A stretch of 64,000 nt of DNA from Berkiella sp963803015 (GTDB taxonomy: Bacteria > Pseudomonadota > Gammaproteobacteria > Berkiellales > Berkiellaceae). Position numbers and translations under genes: made by a program. The stretch is taken from positions 558,001 to 622,000 of the forward strand of contig CAWDKV010000004.1 in assembly GCA_963803015.1 (NCBI GenBank), given 5' to 3'. The notes under the pieces were generated by a model. That model searched no databases. It worked only from the letters and a program-made list of their open reading frames with translations, and had not been told where the DNA came from. This document shows positions 24,063 to 33,731 of this stretch, one piece after another (position 1 is the stretch's first letter; every line of letters starts with the position of its first letter).

Positions 24063-25352
24063 TTAAAGCAAAGAAGTTAAGATAATAGTATCCATCCTAT
24101 CTGCTCCAGTCGACACCATAGAAATTGGCACCCCAACTAACTCTGATATCCGATTAATATAATCTTGAGCACGCTTTGGTAAAGCCTCCCATGATATCAG
24201 ACCTTTCGTACTTTGCTGCCACCCTGGCCAAACTTCATATACAGGCTCACATTGTTCTAAAAGTGCAGAATCAATCGGTGGCACATCCCATATCTGATCT
24301 TGATAGCGATATTGTGTGCAAATTTTTATTTCTGGCAAATCATCCAGAATATCCAACTTCGTGAGCGCTAACCAAGTTAAACTGTTTAATTGTGCAGAGC
24401 GACGCATGGCAACGACGTCAAACCAACCACAACGTCTAGCGCGTCCTGTTGTCGCGCCAACTTCGTGACCAACTTGTGCAATATGTTTACCTATTTCATC
24501 ATTTAATTCTGTTGGAAAAGGTCCTTGTCCCACACGGGTACAATAGACTTTAGTGACTCCCACAATTTCATCTAAATAACGTGGACCAAAGCCACTTCCT
24601 GTTGCAACGCCGCCTGCAGTGGTATTAGAGGAGGTGACAAAAGGATAGGTTCCATGATCAATATCTAACAAGGCACCTTGTGCCCCTTCAAAAATAATAT
24701 TGGCATTATCCGCATAACTTGCGGCTAAAAGGGCAGGCACATCTAATATAAGGTTGGATAAACGTGCCTTGGCAAGAGCAGCTTCTTCTAAGATACTTTC
24801 TTTTTCGATAGTCGCAACATGATAATAGTTTTTCAACAAAAAGTTATGATAATCAAGCAAAGGCTCTAATTTTTCCTCAAAACGGGCTAAGTCTAGTAAA
24901 TCCAGGACACGAAGGGCTCTTCTCGCCACTTTATCTTCATAAGCCGGGCCAATGCCGCGACAAGTTGTGCCCACTGCTTTCTTTCCTTGCGCTTGTTCAC
25001 GCGCTTTATCTAAAGCCACATGCGAAGGTAAAACTAAACAGGCAGCACTACTAATGCGCAAACGCTCTAATACGGGGATCCCTTCTTTTATTAAAAGATC
25101 CATTTCTGTGATTAAGGCTTGAGGTGATATCACCACCCCCTGACCTAAAATGCTCAATACCCCTTCACGTAAAATACCTGAAGGAATGAGGTGTAATACC
25201 TTTTTTTTGCCCGATATGACTAGGGTGTGACCCGCATTATGTCCCCCTTGAAAACGAACAACGAGTTGTGCTTTTTCCGTCAGCAGATCAACAATTTTCC
25301 CTTTGCCCTCATCACCCCATTGGCTACCTAAAATTACAACTGTTTTTCCCAT
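24063..25352 (-). CDS. purA: Adenylosuccinate synthetase
   Basis: A 429-aa GTP-dependent enzyme joining IMP and aspartate in AMP synthesis. GSQWGDEGKGKIVD at the N-terminus holds the GTP loop and catalytic Asp; GHNAGHTL (catalytic His), GTTCRGIGPAYEDK, FEGAQGALLDIDHGTYPFVT and TTGRARRCGWFD are intact. I choose ATG 25350-25352 because it matches the usual N-terminus MGKTVVILGSQ and has AAAGGTGG about 11 nt upstream. A longer reading from a TTG at 25382 adds ten unlikely residues. The order hflC-purA-rnr is the E. coli one. Confidence 0.97.
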   Translation of the reverse strand: MGKTVVILGSQWGDEGKGKIVDLLTEKAQLVVRFQGGHNAGHTLVISGKKKVLHLIPSGILREGVLSILGQGVVISPQALITEMDLLIKEGIPVLERLRISSAACLVLPSHVALDKAREQAQGKKAVGTTCRGIGPAYEDKVARRALRVLDLLDLARFEEKLEPLLDYHNFLLKNYYHVATIEKESILEEAALAKARLSNLILDVPALLAASYADNANIIFEGAQGALLDIDHGTYPFVTSSNTTAGGVATGSGFGPRYLDEIVGVTKVYCTRVGQGPFPTELNDEIGKHIAQVGHEVGATTGRARRCGWFDVVAMRRSAQLNSLTWLALTKLDILDDLPEIKICTQYRYQDQIWDVPPIDSALLEQCEPVYEVWPGWQQSTKGLISWEALPKRAQDYINRISELVGVPISMVSTGADRMDTIILTSLL

Positions 25353-25477
25353 GACAGAAAATTCCACCTTTATCTCAATCAAATTTCATCCGAATAAAAA
25401 ATAACAAGAAACAACCCATCAGCATACTAATGAACCCTATCGTTCTAAGGGTCTTATCAGGCTGCTTCGCAATTAAT

Positions 25478-25497
25478 AAAATGGTCTTCACCATTTT
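25478..25497. terminator. Hairpin with CTTC tetraloop in the hflC-purA gap
   Basis: AAAATGGT-CTTC-ACCATTTT, perfect 8-bp arms. On minus, the arm continues into TTTTATT, like a weak intrinsic terminator for hflC transcription. The rest of this 270-bp gap (25353-25625) holds two further hairpins and no gene. Confidence 0.45.
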
Positions 25498-25589
25498 TGG
25501 GGGCTAACAAAAGGCATTATGCCTTCGAAAACGAACAATAGGGCTATTGCGGCTCATATACCCAAAAGCAATAAAAGTAAGTTGTCAAA

Positions 25590-25619
25590 GATATATTAGG
25601 CCGTTAAGCCTAATATATC
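25590..25619. terminator. 12-bp hairpin just after hflC
   Basis: GATATATTAGGC (25590-25601) and GCCTAATATATC (25608-25619) are perfect complements with a 6-nt loop, starting 7 nt after the hflC stop. On minus it is followed by CTTTG only, so termination strength is uncertain. Confidence 0.55.
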
Positions 25620-25625
25620 GCGCTG

Positions 25626-26531
25626 TTAGTTCTTCTTGCTAGATTGGCTTTTACGAAAATATTTAAAAAACGCATCATCCGGTCTGATGACCAGAATATC
25701 ATTTTTATTATTAAATGTCTCACGATATGCCTCTAAACTGCGATAGAAGCTATAAAATTCAGGATCTTGCCCATAAACGGCGGCATAAATTTCAGAAGCT
25801 TTGGCATCGCCCTCCCCTTTGATTTCATTAGCTTGGCGCTCAGCGGTCGCACCAATCACAATGACTTTGGCATCGGCATCTGCACGAATTGCTTCTGCTT
25901 TGGAGCGCCCTTTAGCACGATGCTCTGAAGCCACACGATTTCGTTCAGTGCGCATCAAATTAAAGACGGCTTCACTCACTTCTTGAGGTAAATCGATTCG
26001 CACAATCCTCGCATCTACCACTTCTATCCCCAAAGGCTTAGCCGTTTTATTGTTAGCATCGACGCGAATTTTATCCATGATATTTTGTCTTTCTTGCGCG
26101 ACAACATCATTTAAGTTACGGCGACCAATTTCAGCGCGTAGCCCATCGACTATTTTTTCTTTCAATAGTTTTTCTGCTTTGGCTTTATTCCCACCAGTTG
26201 AGGTATAAAATTTAGCAAAATCGACAATGCGCCATTTGGTAAAGAGATCGACTATTAATTCCTTTTTTTCCTCAGTCGGGATCCGGGAAGACGAGATTTC
26301 TAAGGATTGAATACGTTTATCTAACAGTCGTACGGTATCTATCAAAGGCATTTTAAAATGCAAGCCGGGCAATAACACTTCAGGTTGCTTATTTTTGGAT
26401 GTCGTAATGATTTTCCCCAAACGCAATACGATAGCGCGTTCTGTTTCATTGACGACAAAAAGACTTATCCCTAAAAAGAGGACTATCACAAGGCTTATTA
26501 TCAATATTATATTTCTATTTCTTACATTCAT
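25626..26531 (-). CDS. hflC: FtsH protease modulator HflC
   Basis: A 301-aa SPFH/band-7 membrane protein. One N-terminal transmembrane helix (IILIISLVIVLFLGISLFVV, about 8-27) anchors a periplasmic SPFH domain (ETERAIVLRLGKI ... GLHFKMPLIDTVRLLDKRI) and an Ala/Glu-rich helix (ASEHRAKGRSKAEAIRADAD). HflC and HflK form the cage around FtsH that restrains degradation of membrane proteins. It follows hflK by 5 bp. Confidence 0.96.
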   Translation of the reverse strand: MNVRNRNIILIISLVIVLFLGISLFVVNETERAIVLRLGKIITTSKNKQPEVLLPGLHFKMPLIDTVRLLDKRIQSLEISSSRIPTEEKKELIVDLFTKWRIVDFAKFYTSTGGNKAKAEKLLKEKIVDGLRAEIGRRNLNDVVAQERQNIMDKIRVDANNKTAKPLGIEVVDARIVRIDLPQEVSEAVFNLMRTERNRVASEHRAKGRSKAEAIRADADAKVIVIGATAERQANEIKGEGDAKASEIYAAVYGQDPEFYSFYRSLEAYRETFNNKNDILVIRPDDAFFKYFRKSQSSKKN

Positions 26532-26536
26532 TAACG

Positions 26537-27745
26537 TTAGTCTCCTGAACGCGTAGGTCTTTCTGCATCACTATAAGTGGGGCGCTTGTCGTCATCCGAG
26601 GCGGGTTCACTTACTGTAAAACGCGATTTATCTAGACTAGACAAAGTGTTTTCCTCTTCCTCTTTGGGCTGAACCTCAGGCGCATGTTGCGCCAGAAGTC
26701 GGTCAAGAGGTAAATACACCAAGTTATTACTGCCATTAACATCTACCAGCACTTTAGAGGTTTTGCTATAGACGTGTTGGAGTGTTTCTAAAAACATTCT
26801 TTCTCTTGTTACTTCAGGTGCTTTGCGATATTCAGGCAAAACTTTAGCGAATTTCGCTGTTTTTCCTTGTGCTTCTAAGATAACTCTTTCCCTATATGCT
26901 TTGGATTCTTCTTCCGTACGCTTTGCCTGCCCTTCTGCAATTGGCACAATTTTACGAGAGTAAGCTTCTGCTTCGTTGACCAGACGGTCTTCATCTTGCT
27001 GTGCTTTAATAGCGTCATCAAATGCGGGTTTGACTTGATCTGGCGCTTTGGTTTGCTGCATCGCTAGATCAGATATAGTTAAACCAGAAACATAACGATC
27101 CAAGTTTTGTTGCACTTGTTTGAGAATCTCTTCCCCAATTTCACTACGACCGCTCGTTAATACTTGATTTAAGGAAGATTGTCCAACTACGGTACGCAAT
27201 GCGCTTTCAGAGACTTGTTGTAAACTCCGTTCTGGCTGAACCACATTAAATAGATAATCTCGCGCGTTACTGATGCGATATTGTACGGCAATTTCGGCAC
27301 TAACAATGTTCTCATCTCTCGTTAGCATCAAGCCACCAAGCTTGGTTGTTTTCACTTCTTGCACGTTGATAACTTCTTTGGATTCTATAAAACGAGCAAG
27401 CCAATGTGGACCGGGGCCCTCAGTTCTTGCGTAACGACCAAAGCGTAAAATAACCGCTTCTTCAGCAGGCTGCACAACATAAATACCACTTAAAATATAT
27501 GCCGCTACAACGACGCCAAGAATTATCCATAAGCCACTCATTTTGTTTGCATAAGGTAAGCTGGTACCACCTGAGCCGCTTTCGCCACCAGTTGAACTCC
27601 CTTTGCCACCCAGCATGCCTTTTATTTTACGGTGAAATTGCCGCAAAGCTTCATCTAAATCTGGTGGTCCTTTTTCTTCTTTAGGCCCCCAAGGATCTCT
27701 TCCTTTATTTTTATTGTCGCTTCCACCGGAGTCATTCCAGGACAT
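26537..27745 (-). CDS. hflK: FtsH protease modulator HflK
   Basis: A 402-aa partner of HflC. The N-terminus is the usual Gly/Pro/Asp-rich cytoplasmic segment (MSWNDSGGSDNKNKGRDPWG), then a transmembrane helix (GLWIILGVVVAAYILSGIYV, about 71-90), an SPFH domain (EEAVILRFGRY ... VSAEIAVQYRISNARDYLF) and a long helix. The C-terminus is charged and Asp/Ser-rich. hflX precedes it by 20 bp; all of hfq-hflX-hflK-hflC are on one strand with small gaps. Confidence 0.96.
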   Translation of the reverse strand: MSWNDSGGSDNKNKGRDPWGPKEEKGPPDLDEALRQFHRKIKGMLGGKGSSTGGESGSGGTSLPYANKMSGLWIILGVVVAAYILSGIYVVQPAEEAVILRFGRYARTEGPGPHWLARFIESKEVINVQEVKTTKLGGLMLTRDENIVSAEIAVQYRISNARDYLFNVVQPERSLQQVSESALRTVVGQSSLNQVLTSGRSEIGEEILKQVQQNLDRYVSGLTISDLAMQQTKAPDQVKPAFDDAIKAQQDEDRLVNEAEAYSRKIVPIAEGQAKRTEEESKAYRERVILEAQGKTAKFAKVLPEYRKAPEVTRERMFLETLQHVYSKTSKVLVDVNGSNNLVYLPLDRLLAQHAPEVQPKEEEENTLSSLDKSRFTVSEPASDDDKRPTYSDAERPTRSGD

Positions 27746-27765
27746 GTTTCACCTTTTTCCTTTCT

Positions 27766-29067
27766 TCACTTTTCCAAATCTTTAAGTTGTTCGGCCAACC
27801 CTATAAAGGTAGTACAGAGCCTATGCCATCGATATTTTGTCATTTTCAACGCTAGATCCCAACCACCTTCGGGTAAGGCTTGCTCGCTGACAATAGCGCC
27901 TAAAGCATATAATTTTGCTCGTACCTGACCTTGTTCTGGCAACAAATATAATTGGCCACACACGGTTTCGCTGCTTAGCCTACCTTGCATTGCCTTTTTC
28001 AGCAAATCTAAACCGGCACCTGTTAAAGCAGATACCCATATTTTAGTCATTTTACCGTCATTCGTCTGCTCAAACTGACCAGGTTGCTGTGTTGGATCTT
28101 CAAGTAAATCAGCTTTATTAAATACCAATAATTGGGGTATTTCATGGGCTCCAATCTCCGTCAGCACCTTATTGACTTGATGAATGGTGTCTTCATTTTG
28201 AGGATCATGTGCATCGACCACATGTAATAATAAGCTAGCTTGACAAGTTTCTTCTAAGGTTGCACGAAAAGCATCAACCAAACTATGGGGTAACAGACGA
28301 ATAAAACCTACAGTGTCCGCGACCACTACCTTGCCAACCCCATCCAATTCCAGTGCCCGCAGAGTAGGATCTAAAGTCGCAAAAAGTTGATTAGCCACCC
28401 AAATATGGGAATCGGTAAGCATATTAAAAAGCGTTGATTTTCCAACATTGGTATAACCCACTAAGGCAATCGTTGGGATCTCAGCCTGTTCTCTTGCCAG
28501 TCGGCTCTGTTGACGTTGCTGCCGGACTTTTTCTAATCGTTTCTCGATAATATCTATGCGTTTACGGATAAGTCTTCTATCTACCTCAAGCTGCGTTTCG
28601 CCAGGCCCTCGTAATCCTATTCCGCCTTTTTGACGCTCTAAGTGGGTCCAACCCCGTACCAATCGCGTCGACATGTGATGCAGCTGCGCTAATTCTACTT
28701 GCAACTTACCTTCAAAGGTCCGTGCTCGCTGGGCAAAAATATCCAAAATGACCCCAGTTCGAGATAAAACGCGGCATTTTAATTCTCGCTCTACATTTCT
28801 TTCTTGCGATGGGCTTAACTCATGATTAAAAAGAACAACCTCAGCTGCACTTTCTACAAGTAGGGCTCGAATTTCTTCTAACTTTCCTTTACCAATATAA
28901 TATTTAGGATCGGGCTTATCTCGAAGAGTTGTCACTTTAGCAACCGTAACAACCCCAGCAGCAAAAGCTAATTCGCTGAATTCTTGAAGATCAGCCTGCT
29001 CTAAGTGGTGACGAAAGGTAACATGAACAAGAATAGCCCGCTCCCCAGTTGAAGGGCGCTCAAACAA
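27766..29067 (-). CDS. hflX: GTPase HflX
   Basis: A 433-aa ribosome-associated GTPase that splits stalled or heat-damaged 70S ribosomes. The N-terminal HflX domain has DPKYYIGKGKLEEI and the Gly-rich linker GGIGLRGPGETQLEVDRR; the G domain carries VGYTNVGKST (G1), DTVGFIRLLP (G3) and NKADLL (G4). Length is close to E. coli (426 aa). It starts 25 bp after hfq. Confidence 0.96.
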   Translation of the reverse strand: MFERPSTGERAILVHVTFRHHLEQADLQEFSELAFAAGVVTVAKVTTLRDKPDPKYYIGKGKLEEIRALLVESAAEVVLFNHELSPSQERNVERELKCRVLSRTGVILDIFAQRARTFEGKLQVELAQLHHMSTRLVRGWTHLERQKGGIGLRGPGETQLEVDRRLIRKRIDIIEKRLEKVRQQRQQSRLAREQAEIPTIALVGYTNVGKSTLFNMLTDSHIWVANQLFATLDPTLRALELDGVGKVVVADTVGFIRLLPHSLVDAFRATLEETCQASLLLHVVDAHDPQNEDTIHQVNKVLTEIGAHEIPQLLVFNKADLLEDPTQQPGQFEQTNDGKMTKIWVSALTGAGLDLLKKAMQGRLSSETVCGQLYLLPEQGQVRAKLYALGAIVSEQALPEGGWDLALKMTKYRWHRLCTTFIGLAEQLKDLEK

Positions 29068-29092
29068 CGATAAAGCTCCTAATTGTTAAATT

Positions 29093-29356
29093 CTAAAGAT
29101 TGCCAGGGCTAAATTCATCCTCACTTTGACCCATTATTGGCATTTTAGCGGTCACATTTTTGCTGGGGACTACCGTAGAGATAGCATGTTTATAAACCAT
29201 TTGGCTTACGCTATTTTTGAGTAACACCACAAATTGATCAAAAGACTCAATTTGTCCTTGCAACTTAATACCATTCACGAGGTAAATTGAAACAGCAATT
29301 TTCTCTTTGCGTAGTGCATTGAGAAAAGGGTCTTGTAATGATTGCCCTTTTGGCAT
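29093..29356 (-). CDS. hfq: RNA chaperone Hfq
   Basis: An 87-aa Sm-like hexameric protein that pairs small RNAs with mRNAs. KGQSLQDPFLNALRKEK, SIYLVNGIKLQGQIESFDQF and MVYKHAISTVVP cover both Sm motifs and the KH signature. I set the start at ATG 29354-29356 because AAGGAGAGG lies 4 nt before it and MPKGQSLQ matches the family; a longer frame to 29407 adds 17 residues without a ribosome site. The acidic, disordered tail (QSEDEFSPGNL) is as expected. Confidence 0.96.
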   Translation of the reverse strand: MPKGQSLQDPFLNALRKEKIAVSIYLVNGIKLQGQIESFDQFVVLLKNSVSQMVYKHAISTVVPSKNVTAKMPIMGQSEDEFSPGNL

Positions 29357-29416
29357 GGGACCTCTCCTTCTTTTATTGTCATTCTGTTTTAAAACAGCGC
29401 CTTCCATGTCTTATCC

Positions 29417-29425
29417 ATACTATCA
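29417..29425 (-). promoter_or_regulatory. Candidate extended -10 promoter of hfq
   Basis: On minus TG-A-TAGTAT forms an extended -10 element about 60 bp before the hfq ATG, so a transcript would begin near 29410, downstream of the longer alternative start. The -35 is weak. A TTTGATAG-ATAG-CTATCAAA inverted repeat lies at 29458-29477. Confidence 0.45.
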
Positions 29426-29514
29426 CGGCTTTTTGCTCTTCGCGACAGGGCAACTTTTTTGATAGATAGCTATCAAATTATTGATAACGCTGTGCTTTAT
29501 TAGTGTAGTCTAAA

Positions 29515-30084
29515 TTAAGTCAATAATAGTGTTGTAATTGCCACAATTCCTTCACTCAGTGCACGATCGATTTCGCCTTTTTGCAAATAAGGGTTAACAA
29601 TAAAAAATTCTGCACGCGCCATTCTCGTACTGAAGTTCGTTTGAGCCGCCTCCGAAGGTAAAATAAGAAGACTTTGCTTTTTTGTGGTGTGTATTACCCA
29701 GTAAGTGTTTTTTTCAGCGGCCTCTATTTGGAGATAATTTACTTTGAATGCATTGATTTTTTGTGGGGCTAACATTTGTAAACTCTCTGCAGTGTCATCA
29801 TTGATGACTAGCACATGAATTTTACCTTTTTTAGTCTCAGCAAATTCTTTTAAAATCTTACTCGAGGCTCTCAAGGTCTCTTCTTTTATCGTTTTAGTTT
29901 CATCTAAAACCCAAGGAATAATCACTTTAGCGTTTAAAGCCGGGGACAAATGAAGGCTAGCGGCAATACCTAAAAAGGCAAATACTTTTAAAAAATTGAG
30001 TAAGACAATCCGGCCTACGAGATAAATCCCTACCCCCGCAGTCCATAACATCGCTTTACCGGTTTTGGTTTTATTCACTTTCAC
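29515..30084 (-). CDS. Hypothetical 189-aa protein with N-terminal membrane segment
   Basis: Not recognised. Residues 12-45 are hydrophobic (LWTAGVGIYLVGRIVLLNFL, KVFAFLGIAASL), making one or two membrane helices, followed by a soluble domain (KGKIHVLVINDDTAESLQML) with predicted alternating strands. The start is a GTG; AAGGGGGG lies directly before it, so the GTG two codons later (30076-30078) is an equally good start. First gene of the insertion between hfq and miaA. Confidence 0.6.
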   Translation of the reverse strand: MKVNKTKTGKAMLWTAGVGIYLVGRIVLLNFLKVFAFLGIAASLHLSPALNAKVIIPWVLDETKTIKEETLRASSKILKEFAETKKGKIHVLVINDDTAESLQMLAPQKINAFKVNYLQIEAAEKNTYWVIHTTKKQSLLILPSEAAQTNFSTRMARAEFFIVNPYLQKGEIDRALSEGIVAITTLLLT

Positions 30085-30229
30085 CCCCCTTCTGCCTTAA
30101 TCTACGAATGACAGTTTACTTAGTAAGCGCATCGACTGCAATGAGAACGGTCCTTCTCCATCTGCAGTTGGTCACAAAAAAGCAAATAAGAGATAAAAGG
30201 AAGGAAGAACAAGATGAACGGACGAGGTT

Positions 30230-30892
30230 TTAGTGTAGCGTTTTACCTGGTTGAGTCATCTCTGGAAGAGAAAAAGTAAGAAGCGGAGGATATTTTAAAA
30301 AAGTATTTACCCATCTTCCAGGGATCTCAATTAGCCCTTTATTGTAATGCTCAATGCTCTCATTGAGTTGCTTAGCCGTATAAACAATTTGCAACTCTAC
30401 CATTTGCGTATCATTATTTAATGCGCTAAAACCTGGGTTTGCTAAAAGCGCGGGCTGAGCAGAAATCACTGTATACATTTTTTGCAAAGTAACAGTAATA
30501 TTTTGTTGTACGTTGACAAAGCGCTGTAAAGTATCCGTTCCGCTCAACATATTCACTGTGAAATGTTCTTGTTTTGCCATCGCATAAGCGTTCTTGAGCT
30601 CTTGCAAAGTCAAGGTCGCTTCCGGGGAATACTGCGTGATAAACCTACCCCATCCTGCCAATAACTCTACTCTTTTGTCACAATTTTGTTTTAAGGTATA
30701 CCAAGCGTTATCTACAAATTTTTTGTTCACATGGATTCGGTTAACCCAACTACCAATAGCCAAATAAATACACAATAGGGTAGCTGCAGCAATAAAGATA
30801 ATTTTGACTTTGCGATTTTCTAAGACTCGGCTTGCCATCTCTTTTAGATCCCTCACTCGCCCTTTGGGAGCGGGCAATATTTTAATAAGCAT
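30230..30892 (-). CDS. LemA-like membrane protein
   Basis: About 220 aa. One transmembrane helix (VKIIFIAAATLLCIYLAIGS) is followed by a helical domain resembling LemA: DNAWYTLKQNCDKRVELLAG near its start and QLNESIEHYNKGLIEIP near its end match the family's A-W...R-x-L and R-x-x-Y-N-x-x-V positions loosely. The function of LemA proteins is not settled. I choose ATG 30890-30892, with GGAG five nt upstream, over the TTG at 30916. Divergent from typical LemA, so the family call is moderate. Confidence 0.6.
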   Translation of the reverse strand: MLIKILPAPKGRVRDLKEMASRVLENRKVKIIFIAAATLLCIYLAIGSWVNRIHVNKKFVDNAWYTLKQNCDKRVELLAGWGRFITQYSPEATLTLQELKNAYAMAKQEHFTVNMLSGTDTLQRFVNVQQNITVTLQKMYTVISAQPALLANPGFSALNNDTQMVELQIVYTAKQLNESIEHYNKGLIEIPGRWVNTFLKYPPLLTFSLPEMTQPGKTLH

Positions 30893-30999
30893 ATGCGCTC
30901 CGAAGCTTGGAAACAACCCTACCGACCAGATGGTTGAGTTATCTGACCAGTATAGACCTTTTCAATTGCTCGCTTTTCTCAAATCTGCGATCATAGGCC

Positions 31000-31830
31000 A
31001 TGTTTGAGAATCCTGTAAAACAACCTATGAGCTTCTTATTTAATAAAGAACACGCGCTCATCTCCTCGCGCCGTCAAGAAAGCGTCTTCCTGCTTTTAGC
31101 TGGGATCTTTCTTGGGACATTAGGGATGGTTAATCTACTTGGCGTCAGTCGCTTTATAGATTTGAGTTTTAGTTTAGGGAGCTTAAATGTTCCCCTGATC
31201 CTACCTCTTGGTGTTTTACCTTACCCTCTTACTTTTCTTTGCACAGATATCATTTCCGAATTTTATGGAAAAAGACGCGCGAACCTTGTGGTTTGGGTCG
31301 GTCTTGTGGTCAATCTTTGGATTTTATCCATTATGTGGTTGGCAGGAACACTCCCGCCTGATGTCCCGCTTGATCCCTACACGCACTTACCCGCTATCGA
31401 TCATCCCGATTTTGCTTTCTACAAAATAAGGCTTTATACCTTAGGCGGCGTGGTAAGCTCCATGATTGCTTATTTAGTGGCGCAATTTTTAGATATTCAC
31501 ATTTTTCATTCGTTAAAAAAGCTGACGAAGGGGAAGCATTTGTGGCTAAGAAACAATGTTTCAACCCTTGTCAGTCAATTTGTTGATACTATTCTTGTCA
31601 TTACCATTGCCTATTATTTCACGCACGCTTTACCACTAAAAGAAGGCGATGTGGTTTCTCAATTGATTACTTTAATTCTCTCTTGTTATGTATTTAAAGC
31701 CATTGCCGCTTTACTCGATACCATCCCTTGTTATCTTGCTATCATTGGGATAGAGCGTTACTTCAAGCATGAAAATAACGCGCCTTCCAAAAAGCAATCT
31801 TCTCGCTTGGTCAGTGTGAGCAATCACTAA
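31000..31830 (+). CDS. yhhQ: Queuosine precursor transporter (YhhQ/VUT family)
   Basis: A 276-aa inner-membrane protein with six or more hydrophobic segments (FLLLAGIFLGTLGMVNLLGV, VPLILPLGVLPYPLTFLCTD, LVVWVGLVVNLWILSIMWLA and more). FLCTDIISEFYGKRRA and SQFVDTILVITIAYYF are the hallmark segments of the family, which imports preQ0/preQ1 for queuosine tRNA modification. Start could also be ATG 31027. It lies convergent with the repeat protein at 31839. Confidence 0.88.
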   Translation: MFENPVKQPMSFLFNKEHALISSRRQESVFLLLAGIFLGTLGMVNLLGVSRFIDLSFSLGSLNVPLILPLGVLPYPLTFLCTDIISEFYGKRRANLVVWVGLVVNLWILSIMWLAGTLPPDVPLDPYTHLPAIDHPDFAFYKIRLYTLGGVVSSMIAYLVAQFLDIHIFHSLKKLTKGKHLWLRNNVSTLVSQFVDTILVITIAYYFTHALPLKEGDVVSQLITLILSCYVFKAIAALLDTIPCYLAIIGIERYFKHENNAPSKKQSSRLVSVSNH

Positions 31831-31838
31831 TCATCATT

Positions 31839-33731
31839 TTAAGCTAATGAATTAGACCGCATTTCTTTTGACGCAGGAGTGGCACCTTGTTCCAATAAAG
31901 GCCCATCTTTTCTCTTAGCACTATGGGTGGATTTTTGCTGAGAAAAAGCGACTAACAAAGAGGCTGGCTCTTCAAGGCTGTCCGCAAAATTTGAGCTGGG
32001 CGCTTTATTTGTAGCCAATAGCGCAGCCACTGCTTTTTCTGCCGTTTCTGCTCTTTGCTTTAGCCCCTTCATTTCTTCTTTTAACGCTTTATTTTCCTTT
32101 TCGAGTGTTATTTTTGCTTTAATTTCATCCAATCTTTCAAAGCACCAATCAAGACTCGTTTCACTATTCATCGCATCTATCAACCCATTAGGCACAATAT
32201 TTCTGACGCCTATCTCATCACATCCAGTATATCTAAAAGCTATTCTCTGAATAAGTTCGATTCGGACTGAATCATTTGTCTGCAAAGCATGCCTCAGGGA
32301 TTCTCTCAAATGAAATTGTCTTGTATTTTCTATAGGAGAGCTCACTACCTGAGAAAAATGATGTTCCGCCAGTTTGAGATTAATTTTCTCAAAGTGACAA
32401 GAAGTGGGGGGGACTTCTTTGTAAGCGTGATAAGCCGCCATATAATGCTGATTCAAAAAAAGGAGTTCGCCCACATCATAAAAAGCGTTTAAATAACCTG
32501 CGTCATAGGCTTTTCTTGCTTCCTCTAAAAGCATAAGCCTGTTTTGAGAAAGAGATTGTGGCTGGATTTGGGCAAGATTCCTAAAGAAAGTATTTCTTGC
32601 TTGCACAAGTGGCATCAAATTGTTGGCAGTCAAGCTATTGCCCAGGGCATCACCCACCATCGAAACATCCGATATTATTCCAGGCGCTTGCTGTAAGATT
32701 TTTTTGGCTAATTCAGGGTACTTTCGACATAACATAGATAAAGCAGAATGGCCTTTCGTTGGGCCCTCGCTTGATGTCGTGAGTAAATCTGCAAGCGTCA
32801 TTTCGCCTTGAAACTTCTCCCACACTTTTTGAAAAACTTCTAGTCTATCGTGACTTGCAGCACAAGCTAAAAGCCAAAGAGCAGAGAGGTCTTTATTTAG
32901 CCCCTCGATTGGTGACGTGCGTAAATCTGCAAGCGTTAATTCGTCTTGAAATCTCTCCCACACATTAAGGAAGATTTCAGGATGACCACTTGCGGCATAG
33001 CAAGCTAGATCCCACAGTATAGATAACCCTTTATTTGGGCTTTCTTGGGCTTGCGCGAGTAAAGGGGTAAGTGTTACTTGCGCTTTCACTTTTTCCCACA
33101 CATTGAGAAAAGCTTCTGGTTTACCGTGAGAAGCGGCATAAGCTAAAAGCCAAAGAGCAGACATGCCTTTGTACTTTCCCTCTTGGACAGGGGTAAGTAA
33201 ATCGGCGAGTCTGATTTCATCTTTAAATTTCTCCCAGACTTTGAGAAAAACTTCGCCATTGTTCGCTAACAGCCAGAGTCCCGTTGTGCTTCCGAATTGA
33301 CCGCCTTGTGCTGGGATCAGTAAATCTACTAATTTAATCTCGCCTTTAAATTTCTCCCAAATCTGGAGAAAAACTTGAGGTTTTTCTAAGAAACCAGCAA
33401 ATAAAGCTAATGCCCAGAGTATCGTTTTATTTTTTTTATTCTGATCTTGGATTTGGTGATATAAATCCTCTAATACCACGTTGCTTTGAAGCGTTTCCCA
33501 TATTTTCAAAAATAAATAGGGTCTACTCAAACTAAAATGTATTAATTTTCTACTGAGCTGCGTCCGCTCTTCAGGTGTGGACGCTTGCGCAGAGATAAAA
33601 TTTTCTAATTTCTCGTTAAATGACGCTGTGTCATTGTTCTCAAGCAATGTCGCCAAAAATTTTCGTATTTGCATTGATAACACATTTTCTTGCGTTTGCA
33701 AATTATTGGCAGAAGGTTGATTATTTAACAT
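31839..33731 (-). CDS. Repeat protein, second tandem paralogue (630 aa)
   Basis: No known family recognised. Residues 60-340 contain about six units of some 45 residues with the pattern F-L-x-V-W-E-K-F-x-x-E-I-x-L-x-D-L-L, then S-A-L-W-L-L-A-x-A-A-S. A helical, TPR-like part follows (AGYLNAFYDVGELLFLNQHY, AAYHAYKEVPPTSCHFEK), then a coiled coil (LEKENKALKEEMKGLKQRAE) and a C-terminal tail with SAKRKDGPL. No signal peptide or membrane helix. The ATG overlaps the stop of the upstream paralogue (ATGTTAA), with GAGAGG 8 nt before it, so translation is coupled. Effector-like architecture is inference. Confidence 0.75.
   Translation of the reverse strand: MLNNQPSANNLQTQENVLSMQIRKFLATLLENNDTASFNEKLENFISAQASTPEERTQLSRKLIHFSLSRPYLFLKIWETLQSNVVLEDLYHQIQDQNKKNKTILWALALFAGFLEKPQVFLQIWEKFKGEIKLVDLLIPAQGGQFGSTTGLWLLANNGEVFLKVWEKFKDEIRLADLLTPVQEGKYKGMSALWLLAYAASHGKPEAFLNVWEKVKAQVTLTPLLAQAQESPNKGLSILWDLACYAASGHPEIFLNVWERFQDELTLADLRTSPIEGLNKDLSALWLLACAASHDRLEVFQKVWEKFQGEMTLADLLTTSSEGPTKGHSALSMLCRKYPELAKKILQQAPGIISDVSMVGDALGNSLTANNLMPLVQARNTFFRNLAQIQPQSLSQNRLMLLEEARKAYDAGYLNAFYDVGELLFLNQHYMAAYHAYKEVPPTSCHFEKINLKLAEHHFSQVVSSPIENTRQFHLRESLRHALQTNDSVRIELIQRIAFRYTGCDEIGVRNIVPNGLIDAMNSETSLDWCFERLDEIKAKITLEKENKALKEEMKGLKQRAETAEKAVAALLATNKAPSSNFADSLEEPASLLVAFSQQKSTHSAKRKDGPLLEQGATPASKEMRSNSLA

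Noticed and set aside
24063..25382. Longer purA from TTG at 25382
   Set aside because: Adds ten residues not found in the family; ATG 25352 has a ribosome site and the normal N-terminus.
29093..29407. Longer Hfq of 104 aa
   Set aside because: The internal ATG has AAGGAGAGG at good spacing and matches the family start; the extra 17 residues have none, and the candidate promoter would start near them.
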